Positions 6,641 through 12,302 of a stretch of DNA of 12,302 nucleotides are shown here, piece after piece. Within the stretch, counting starts at the first letter, position 1. Every line of letters begins with the position of its first letter. A program made the translations under genes and the position numbers. Location of the stretch: the NCBI GenBank assembly GCA_003343685.1, contig QAKS01000034.1, forward strand, positions 6,773-19,074. The letters are read 5' to 3'. This DNA comes from Clostridiales bacterium (lineage in GTDB: Bacteria; Bacillota; Clostridia; Christensenellales; Christensenellaceae). The notes under the pieces were generated by a model. The model saw nothing but the letters and a program-made list of their open reading frames with translations. It searched no databases and had not been told where the DNA came from.

Positions 6641-7720
6641 ATGTCTAGAGAAAAAGTAACAATATACGATGTTGCTGAAGAGCTGGGAATTTCGATTGCC
6701 ACTGTAAACAGGGCTCTCAATGGGAAACCCAATGTGAGCCCGGAGACAAAGAGACTTGTTGTGGATGCGGCAAGGCAAATGGGCTATAAGCCCAGCAAGG
6801 CGGCCGCATCCCTCTCCAGAAATCCAAAAAGAATCGCTGTACTGATGATGTCGACAATTATGGGCTTTGTTGCAGAGGTGAAGCGCGGGATTATGAAGGC
6901 CTATAATGATCTTAAGGATTTTGGCTTGGAGGTAGACATTATTGAAGTGGTTGGCGATGAGGATGTGGACGCTGAATATATCAGGCGTCTTGACGAGATT
7001 GCAGACGAAGGATATGACGGGATTATTATGCTGCCGGGCAATGAAAGTGCAATAGCGCAGAGATTAAAGCAACCGGGATACGGCGGAAAGACGGTGTTTG
7101 CCACGGTCGTATCTGACATCGTCGGGTCGAAGTGTTTATTTTCAGTCAGAAACAATGGATGCGCTGCCGGCAGAATGGCGGCGGAGCTTCTGGGGATGAT
7201 GACAAAAAACTCAAAAAAGGTAGCGCTTGTGACGGGCCGGAACGAATTGTTTGTCCACAGCGAAACAATCAACGGTTTTAAGGCGATGGTTGACGAAAGC
7301 GGTTTGGAATTTGTCGGCGTATATGAACATTATGACAAACCCAGCATTGCTTACAAGCTGGCCGATAAACTGATGAACGATGTGCCGGATCTCGGCGGAA
7401 TTTACTTCAGCTCCGCCAACTCTGTGACATTCTGCAAAAGGCTGATAGAGCTCGGCAAAATTTCAGATATTGAAATAGTTACGTCAGATATTTTCCCGGA
7501 AATAGAAATGCTCATGCGGGACGGGAATATTGGAGCCACGATTTTCCAGAATCCATTTAATCAGGGAAAGCTTGTTACCAGATATATGTTTGAGCATCTC
7601 GCTGAGGGCAGACAGTTTGAGGACAGGAACATTCTTCTGAATCCCGAGATTGTCCTGAAAAGCAACATAGAGTTTTACAGCAAAAATATAGAGTATGTGA
7701 AATACGACATGTTTATTTAG
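6641..7720 (+). CDS. LacI/GalR-family transcriptional regulator
   Basis: This 359-residue cytoplasmic DNA-binding protein has a helix-turn-helix at residues 7-26 (TIYDVAEELGISIATVNRAL) and a hinge-helix region KPSKAAASLSRN (50-61) containing the leucine that LacI proteins insert into the operator centre. A sugar-binding regulatory domain of the periplasmic-binding-protein fold begins at about residue 64. The recognition helix SIATVNR resembles that of regulators binding TGTAA-type half sites, which fits the three operators at 487, 1335 and 1427. An AGGTGG ribosome site at 6626 supports the start. The gene lies between transport and breakdown genes, so it is the obvious local regulator, most likely a repressor released by the imported sugar or a metabolite. 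Binding to these operators is inferred from similarity alone. Confidence 0.92.
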   Translation: MSREKVTIYDVAEELGISIATVNRALNGKPNVSPETKRLVVDAARQMGYKPSKAAASLSRNPKRIAVLMMSTIMGFVAEVKRGIMKAYNDLKDFGLEVDIIEVVGDEDVDAEYIRRLDEIADEGYDGIIMLPGNESAIAQRLKQPGYGGKTVFATVVSDIVGSKCLFSVRNNGCAAGRMAAELLGMMTKNSKKVALVTGRNELFVHSETINGFKAMVDESGLEFVGVYEHYDKPSIAYKLADKLMNDVPDLGGIYFSSANSVTFCKRLIELGKISDIEIVTSDIFPEIEMLMRDGNIGATIFQNPFNQGKLVTRYMFEHLAEGRQFEDRNILLNPEIVLKSNIEFYSKNIEYVKYDMFI

Positions 7721-7755
7721 AAGACCGACATCATACATCATAAGGGAGGAAAAAT

Positions 7756-8793
7756 ATGAAAGCATTGATTGCAAAAGAGCCCAAAAAACCAGAGATCATA
7801 GAGGTCGAAAAGCCGGTTTGCGGGCCAAAGGATATTATAGCAAAAGTAAATTACGCGGGGATATGCGCGACTGATATTGCGATTATTACAGGGGAGACAA
7901 TGTTCGTGGAGAGCGGGCAGGTCAAGTATCCTGTGAGAATAGGTCATGAGTGGTGCGGTACGGTCGTAGAAGCCGGAGCTGAGGTGCAGAACTTGAAGGT
8001 AGGGGATAAGGTGGTCGGTGATAACGGCGTACCATGCTTTTCCTGCCCCGAGTGTTTGGCGGGAAATCTGGCGGGGTGTCCGAATACGAGGTCAGTCGGA
8101 ACGATCAATACCTATGATGGCTGCTTTGCCGAGTATATGAAGATGCCGGCGGCGATCACCTATAAGCTTCCCGACGATGTGAATATGAAGAGCGCAGCTT
8201 TGATTGAGCCGGCGGCAATTGCTATGGCGGGAATAGAAAAGATGGGGATCAAAGCCGGAGAGACGGTAATGGTAATCGGAACAGGACCCATAGGGTTGAC
8301 GGGCGTTGCGCTGCTGAAGGCCTGCGGTGCACGAGTGGTGCTGGTGGGCCGCAGGGATTCAAAACTGGCATACGGCGCCAAAGTTGGGGCGGATTATCTG
8401 ATTAACAACAAGGAAAAAGACGTTCTGGAGGAGCTGAAAAAGATAGACCCCCGCGGCAAGGTGGATGCTGTTCTGGAAACGTCGGGCAATGCCGGCGTTT
8501 TAAATGAAACATATAAATATGTGGTTGGCAGAGGAAAAATCGGTTTGGCCGGATTTTTTGAGCAGCGGATTGACGGGTTCGACATTGACCAGTTCGTGCT
8601 GGCAGCCGTTGATCTATGCGGCATTGCGGGATGTCTGGGTGTGATGAAGGATGTTGTGAGGCTGATGGAGCAGGGTAAGGTGGACTTTTCACCGCTTGTC
8701 ACCAGCGTATATCCATTTGACGATGCGGTTGAGGCTGTCAATCACGTTATAGAAAACGACGGTGACAGAATTAAGGTTCTGTTGGAATTCTAG
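7756..8793 (+). CDS. Zinc-dependent medium-chain alcohol/polyol dehydrogenase
   Basis: This 345-residue protein belongs to the MDR family (sorbitol/threonine dehydrogenase-like), which oxidises a polyol, sugar or alcohol with NAD(P). Catalytic-zinc residues are C37 (GICATD), H64-E65 (GHEW) and E151 (EPAAIA). The full structural-zinc set C94, C97, C100, C108 (Cx2Cx2Cx7C) is present. The nucleotide-binding loop is GTGPIG (175-180). After the second Rossmann strand comes VGRRDSK with no acidic residue at the usual NAD-selecting position, which hints at NADP use. A GGGAGGA ribosome site at 7744 supports the start. It is the first of the catabolic genes, 35 bases after the regulator. It could oxidise the imported sugar at an early step, or reduce an aldehyde released by the aldolase. 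The family is secure; the substrate is unknown. Confidence 0.9.
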   Translation: MKALIAKEPKKPEIIEVEKPVCGPKDIIAKVNYAGICATDIAIITGETMFVESGQVKYPVRIGHEWCGTVVEAGAEVQNLKVGDKVVGDNGVPCFSCPECLAGNLAGCPNTRSVGTINTYDGCFAEYMKMPAAITYKLPDDVNMKSAALIEPAAIAMAGIEKMGIKAGETVMVIGTGPIGLTGVALLKACGARVVLVGRRDSKLAYGAKVGADYLINNKEKDVLEELKKIDPRGKVDAVLETSGNAGVLNETYKYVVGRGKIGLAGFFEQRIDGFDIDQFVLAAVDLCGIAGCLGVMKDVVRLMEQGKVDFSPLVTSVYPFDDAVEAVNHVIENDGDRIKVLLEF

Positions 8794-8800
8794 AAAATTT

Positions 8801-8883
8801 GCGGTACAGGTGTTGATAGATTGTTGTTGCATAGATACCGGCGGATCGAATTCCTCTTTATTAGACTGAGACGCCTGTGCCGC
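8801..8883 (+). other. Long-range intergenic stem in the mRNA
   Basis: GCGGTACAGGTGTT (8801-8814) pairs with GACGCCTGTGCCGC (8870-8883) over 14 consecutive base pairs, 3 of them G-U, enclosing a 55-base loop. The G-U pairs mean it is stronger as RNA of the plus strand than as a DNA inverted repeat. It begins 7 bases after the dehydrogenase stop and ends 27 bases before the next ribosome site. No poly-T tail follows, so it is not a terminator. It may protect or process the mRNA between the two genes. Confidence 0.5.
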
Positions 8884-8910
8884 TTATCAATGAAAAAACG
8901 CTTTGTCTAC

Positions 8911-8916
8911 GGAGGA
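8911..8916 (+). promoter_or_regulatory. Ribosome binding site that fixes the start at 8922
   Basis: GGAGGA is placed 5 bases before ATG 8922. The earlier in-frame start near 8877 lies inside the 3' arm of the intergenic stem and has no ribosome site. Confidence 0.8.
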
Positions 8917-8921
8917 AAGAT

Positions 8922-9701
8922 ATGTTTGCAGAGACCGTAAAGAATTTAGAAGTGGAGCAGGGGACTGCGGCGCTGATCTGGTTGGGGCAGGCAGGCTTTA
9001 TGATCAAAACTGCGGGCGGAAAAATTGTTGCAATTGACCCTTATCTGACGGATTATGTCTATGAGGCATTCAAGGATGAGGAGGGTTTGGGATATAAACG
9101 CGTGACGGCTCCGCTGTTTGAGCCGGGTGAAATTGATATAGACATATTGCTGTGCTCACACGAGCATGGGGATCATCTTGATATCTATGCCATGCCGGAA
9201 CTGCTGGGGAATCCGGGAATGGCTTGTTATACAAATGCGCAGAGTATTGCCGAATTGGAAAAAAACAGCATCGACACCTCACGTGTTACTGCGATAGCGA
9301 TCGGCGACAGTGTGGATATGGGCGAGTTTACTCTGCGCGTTGTGGATTGCGACCACGGATCTTCAACGCCGGGGGCAATGGGATTTATTTTAGATTTTGG
9401 CTTTCGGAAAATTTATTACTCCGGCGACACTTCATTAAACCTCCAGAGATTGGAAGAGGCCGTTGCCCAGCAGCCAGACGTCGGCCTCCTTCCGATTAAC
9501 GGTGCTTTTGGAAATCTGGATTCGGTGGAGGCGGCGAAGCTGGCGAAGGAACTGAAGCTGAAGGTATGTGTTCCCCATCATTTTTGGACGTTTCCGAGGC
9601 ACTTCGGCGATCCTATGAAAGCGATAGAGACTTTCCCGAAATATGCACCGGACTGCGAACTTGCGATGATGACGCCGGGGACGATTTACGTCGTGAAATA
9701 G
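8922..9701 (+). CDS. Metallo-beta-lactamase-fold hydrolase, UlaG-like
   Basis: This 259-residue cytoplasmic metal hydrolase belongs to the COG2220 type. The metal site is SHEHGDHLD (79-87) with H80, H82, D84 and H85. Further ligands are H145 (DCDHGSS) and D169 (YSGDT), with a late His pair at 219-220 (VPHHFW). The N-terminal DPYLTD (39-44) is also typical. The best-known member is UlaG, the L-ascorbate-6-phosphate lactonase. At about 350 residues UlaG is markedly longer, so this protein is a shorter relative and need not share its substrate. In this locus, opening a sugar lactone formed by the neighbouring dehydrogenase is a reasonable inference. A phosphodiesterase or other hydrolase role is possible. 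The next gene starts 12 bases after its stop. Confidence 0.87.
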   Translation: MFAETVKNLEVEQGTAALIWLGQAGFMIKTAGGKIVAIDPYLTDYVYEAFKDEEGLGYKRVTAPLFEPGEIDIDILLCSHEHGDHLDIYAMPELLGNPGMACYTNAQSIAELEKNSIDTSRVTAIAIGDSVDMGEFTLRVVDCDHGSSTPGAMGFILDFGFRKIYYSGDTSLNLQRLEEAVAQQPDVGLLPINGAFGNLDSVEAAKLAKELKLKVCVPHHFWTFPRHFGDPMKAIETFPKYAPDCELAMMTPGTIYVVK

Positions 9702-9713
9702 AGGAGCGGGCAA

Positions 9714-10649
9714 ATGATTTCAGAGGGAAGGTATAAAAATCAGAAAGCCATTATTGTAGAAAACGAGAATCTTTCAATGAGCTTCCTTCCGGACACGGGC
9801 GCCAACTTGGCGTCTGTTGTTCTGAAGGAAGAGAACTTTGAGTTTATGGTACAAAGGCCGGAGCGTGAGTATAGGCGGGTCGAGTTCGGCGGGGATTATG
9901 TGGAAGCTGAGTGCAGCGGCATGGACGACATGTTCCCCACCATTGACCGATGCTATTATGAGCGGTTTCCATGGAGCGGAACGGAACTGGCAGATCACGG
10001 CGAGGTGTGGAACCTTGCAGCGGATGTGAACGTGAAGGGTGATGACAGAGTGGATTTTACATTTCACGGCGTAAGACTGCCTTATGTGTTCCATAAAAAC
10101 GTTAGTATTATTGAGAAAAATACGGTGAGGATTGACTATTCAGCGGAAAACAATACGGATTTTGAGATGGATTTTCTCTGGGCAGGACACACGATGCTTC
10201 AGGCGGAGCCGGGAACGAGAGTTATTGTCCCGGAGGACTGTACCTGTGCGCAGGCCGTCTTTACGGACAGTGGAAGAATCGGGGCTTACGGCGAGGAATT
10301 TGACTATCCCGTATATCGGGACAAGGACGGGAGTCTGCGCGATATGTCTGTCATGGGAGAGCGGCAAAAGGATTCAGAAAAATACTATTTGAAATATCCC
10401 CTAACGGAAGGGATGTGTGGGATTGAACGAACAAACGGCAGATCGTTTACGTACCGATTTCCTGCGGACAGGGTACCGTATTTAGGTCTGCTCCAAAACT
10501 TCGGAGGGTTCCGGGAGATGTACAACATGTTTTTGGAGCCGTGTACCTCGCCTTTCGACAGACCGGATGTAGCGCGGCTGATGAAGAAAAACTGCGTCAT
10601 ACCGCCGCGTTCCGCGTACGACTGGTATTTGGAAATAACGGTACGCTGA
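9714..10649 (+). CDS. Aldose 1-epimerase (galactose mutarotase fold) family protein
   Basis: This 311-residue beta-sandwich protein is expected to interconvert sugar anomers. The likely active site comprises H95 in DHGEVW (94-99), H159 in WAGHTML, and the catalytic-base-like E275 in MFLEPCTSPFDRP. These correspond to the two His and one Glu of galactose mutarotases, although the surrounding sequence is divergent from classical GalM. A GAGGAG ribosome site at 9701 overlaps the end of the hydrolase gene, so the two are translated from one mRNA. The gene sits directly before the kinase gene, consistent with supplying the anomer the kinase prefers. A mutarotase-fold protein acting on a different carbohydrate is possible. 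The fold call is firm; the exact substrate is unknown. Confidence 0.82.
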   Translation: MISEGRYKNQKAIIVENENLSMSFLPDTGANLASVVLKEENFEFMVQRPEREYRRVEFGGDYVEAECSGMDDMFPTIDRCYYERFPWSGTELADHGEVWNLAADVNVKGDDRVDFTFHGVRLPYVFHKNVSIIEKNTVRIDYSAENNTDFEMDFLWAGHTMLQAEPGTRVIVPEDCTCAQAVFTDSGRIGAYGEEFDYPVYRDKDGSLRDMSVMGERQKDSEKYYLKYPLTEGMCGIERTNGRSFTYRFPADRVPYLGLLQNFGGFREMYNMFLEPCTSPFDRPDVARLMKKNCVIPPRSAYDWYLEITVR

Positions 10650-10659
10650 GGAGAAAGAG

Positions 10660-11613
10660 ATGAGTAAAATTGTTATGTTCGGAAGCTTTGTCGTCGACCT
10701 GATGGGCAGGGCCGGAAAGCTGCCCGGACCGGGAGAGACTATTTTTGCCCATGGATTCCAGACGGGCCCCGGCGGAAAGGGTTCCAATCAGGGAGTGGCC
10801 GTTCACAGAGCAGGGGGAGATCTCCGAATGATTACAAAGGTAGGAGAGGACATGTTCGGGCAGGTCGCACGGGACTTTTATGCTGCCGAAGGAATAGACG
10901 ATGAATTTCTGCTGGTGGACAAAGAGGTGGCTACCGGTGCGGCGCTGATTATGGTGGATGAGACGACGGCGCAGAACGCTATTTACATTATGAATGGGGC
11001 TTCGGGTCACATTACATCCGAAGATTTGGAGCGGGTAAGGCCGGAAATCAAAAAGGCGGAGTATCTGCTGATGCAGCTGGAGTTAAATCTGGACGCCACC
11101 TATGAAATAATCAAATATGCACACGGCGAAGGGGTGAAAGTAGTGGTCAATACTGCCCCCTATCTTCCCATTGACGAGAAGATTTTTCAGTATATTGATA
11201 TTGTTACACCGAACGAAATTGAGGCCGAGTGTTTTACGGGCGTCAAGGTGGCGGACGAAGCGTCGGCATTACAAGCTGCCGGCATATTCCGGGAAAAGGG
11301 TGTGAAGGATGTGGTCATCACGCTGGGAAGCCGCGGTGTTTTTGTGCTTTGCGGACAGGAATACAGAATGATACCGGCGAAAAAGGTCAGGGCCGTGGAT
11401 ACGACAGGGGCAGGGGATGCGTTCAACGGCGGATTTGTCACGGCGCTGTCGGAAGGAAAGGATATGTTCAGTGCGGTGGAGTTTGGGAACCAGACTGCGG
11501 CGCTGTCTGTAATGAAGAAAGGATCGTCTGTGGCGATGCCGCTGCGCAAAGACATAGACGCTGCCATGTTAAAAGAAAGAACGGAGGAACACGATGAGAA
11601 ACGACAAATATGA
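10660..11613 (+). CDS. Ribokinase-family (PfkB) sugar kinase
   Basis: This 317-residue kinase uses ATP to phosphorylate a sugar, probably a pentose or deoxypentose at O5. Marks are the N-terminal strand MFGSFVVDL with substrate-contacting D13, the Gly-rich motif GGKGSNQ (38-44), QLEL with E141, TPNEIEAE (183-190), and the C-terminal PfkB signature [12 protein letters not shown] (247-258) with catalytic base D253. Length and motifs match ribokinase and deoxyribokinase, which cannot be told apart by eye. The ribosome site GAGGAGAAAG lies within the end of the previous gene region. The last 20 bases overlap the aldolase gene in another frame, implying translational coupling. A kinase directly coupled to a DeoC-like aldolase points to deoxyribose 5-phosphate as the intermediate, by inference. 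Confidence 0.88.
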   Translation: MSKIVMFGSFVVDLMGRAGKLPGPGETIFAHGFQTGPGGKGSNQGVAVHRAGGDLRMITKVGEDMFGQVARDFYAAEGIDDEFLLVDKEVATGAALIMVDETTAQNAIYIMNGASGHITSEDLERVRPEIKKAEYLLMQLELNLDATYEIIKYAHGEGVKVVVNTAPYLPIDEKIFQYIDIVTPNEIEAECFTGVKVADEASALQAAGIFREKGVKDVVITLGSRGVFVLCGQEYRMIPAKKVRAVDTTGAGDAFNGGFVTALSEGKDMFSAVEFGNQTAALSVMKKGSSVAMPLRKDIDAAMLKERTEEHDEKRQI

Positions 11614-12268
11614 TCCCACATATGCACAGTATATGGATCATACAGTACTGAAGCCCGAGACGACGAGGGCGACGGTGAAAAGATTTTGTGACGAGGCAAA
11701 GGAATATCACTTTGCCAGTGTGTGTATCAATCCGACGTGGGTGAAATACGTGTCGGAGCAGCTCAGAGGCAGCGGCGTAAAAACCTGCTGCGTGATTGGT
11801 TTCCCTCTCGGTGCAAACACGACTTATGTGAAGAAAATAGAGACGGAGGATGCTGTTCAAAACGGAGCCGAAGAGGTGGATATGGTCATCAATATCGGCG
11901 CGTTGAAGGACAAGGACTACGAGTTGGTTGAAGAGGATATTAAGGCAGTTGTACGGGCGGCGCATCCGGCGGCACGGGTCAAGGTGATTATAGAGACGAG
12001 TGCGCTGACGGACGAGGAGAAAAGGACAGCGTGCGAGTTGGCAGCCAATGCCGGCGCGGATTTTGTCAAGACGTCTACGGGCTTCGGCTCAGGAGGCGCC
12101 ACTGTGGAGGATGTGCGGCTGATGAAATCCGTCGTAGGAGTGCGCTGCAAGGTCAAGGCTTCCACCGGGGTAAACAACAGGGCAATCTGCGATGCACTTT
12201 TGGCGGCGGGCGCTGTCAGAATGGGCACCAGCAAGGGCATGAAAATTGTAAACGGAGACGACGAGTGA
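11594..12268 (+). CDS. deoC: Deoxyribose-phosphate aldolase (DeoC) family protein
   Basis: This 224-residue class I aldolase is expected to split 2-deoxyribose 5-phosphate into glyceraldehyde 3-phosphate and acetaldehyde. Diagnostic features are MDHTVLKP (14-21), [12 protein letters not shown] (94-105) with D96, VIIET (131-135), the Schiff-base lysine K159 in FVKTSTGF, and the second active-site lysine K188 in KVKAS. The loop after K188 reads STGVNN where most DeoC proteins have SGGIRT or similar, so phosphate contacts may be altered. The start is set by CGGAGG at 11583, ahead of ATG 11594, inside the kinase gene. The stop overlaps the start of the next gene. The family is secure. The natural substrate could be deoxyribose 5-phosphate or a related sugar phosphate. 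Confidence 0.9.
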   Translation: MRNDKYDPTYAQYMDHTVLKPETTRATVKRFCDEAKEYHFASVCINPTWVKYVSEQLRGSGVKTCCVIGFPLGANTTYVKKIETEDAVQNGAEEVDMVINIGALKDKDYELVEEDIKAVVRAAHPAARVKVIIETSALTDEEKRTACELAANAGADFVKTSTGFGSGGATVEDVRLMKSVVGVRCKVKASTGVNNRAICDALLAAGAVRMGTSKGMKIVNGDDE

Positions 12269-12302
12269 ACAGAAACATCAGCCTTGTCATATTGGACGAC
12301 GA
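12265..12302 (+). CDS. Start of an unidentified gene, cut by the window edge
   Basis: A GTG at 12265 overlaps the aldolase stop as GTGA. A GGAG ribosome site at 12254-12258 lies about 6 bases before it. Only 12 residues are visible ([12 protein letters not shown], reading GTG as Met). A beta-strand ending in LDD occurs at the N-terminus of several Rossmann-type families, for example 2-hydroxyacid dehydrogenases, but this is far too little to assign. Its coupling to the aldolase makes it another member of the catabolic operon. Confidence 0.55.
   Translation, partial: MNRNISLVILDD

Noticed and set aside
12247..12260. TGTAAACGGAGACG, 12 of 14 bases identical to operator 1, just before the GTG at 12265
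   Set aside because: The right half-site is broken at a conserved T, the site lies in coding sequence, and the GGAG doubles as the ribosome site for the next gene. Best explained by chance.

Overview
The window is read as a stretch of a Clostridia-type Firmicutes chromosome, probably from a gut or anaerobic community. This rests on strong GGAGG-like ribosome sites, TTGACA/TATAAT promoters, TTG and GTG starts, Sec lipoproteins with a lipobox, an Ala/Pro/Thr/Glu-rich linker in the binding protein, and mid-range GC. Every gene I can support lies on the plus strand. No tRNA, rRNA, insertion sequence, CRISPR array or phage gene is visible.

Layout: (1) 3-386, the 3' part of a cupin gene that ends in a clear intrinsic terminator. 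(2) 446-1237, a small lipoprotein gene with a SurA-like N-terminal domain, driven by a near-consensus promoter with an operator just past the expected transcription start. (3) 1271-2718, a strong extended -10 promoter, two more copies of the same operator 92 bp apart, and the gene for a sugar-binding lipoprotein, followed by a terminator-like hairpin. (4) 2957-6579, the double-cassette ATPase and two different permeases of a CUT2 (ribose/galactose/xylose-type) ABC importer. (5) 6641-7720, a LacI/GalR-family regulator with its own likely promoter. (6) 7756-12268, catabolic genes: a zinc medium-chain dehydrogenase, a metallo-beta-lactamase-fold (UlaG-like) hydrolase, a galactose-mutarotase-fold epimerase, a ribokinase-family kinase and a deoxyribose-phosphate aldolase-like protein. 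(7) 12265 onward, the first 12 codons of another gene, joined by a GTGA overlap.

Together this looks like a self-contained import and breakdown island for a pentose or deoxypentose. The binding protein and importer bring the sugar in, the mutarotase interconverts anomers, the kinase phosphorylates it, and the DeoC-like aldolase cleaves it to glyceraldehyde 3-phosphate and an aldehyde. The dehydrogenase and the UlaG-like hydrolase suggest an added oxidation and lactone-opening branch, or handling of the product aldehyde. 2-Deoxyribose is the simplest candidate substrate, but the sequence does not settle it. The families are all known. What deserves a second look is their combination, the shared operator in front of an unrelated lipoprotein gene, altered residues in the aldolase phosphate loop, and two intergenic RNA structures.
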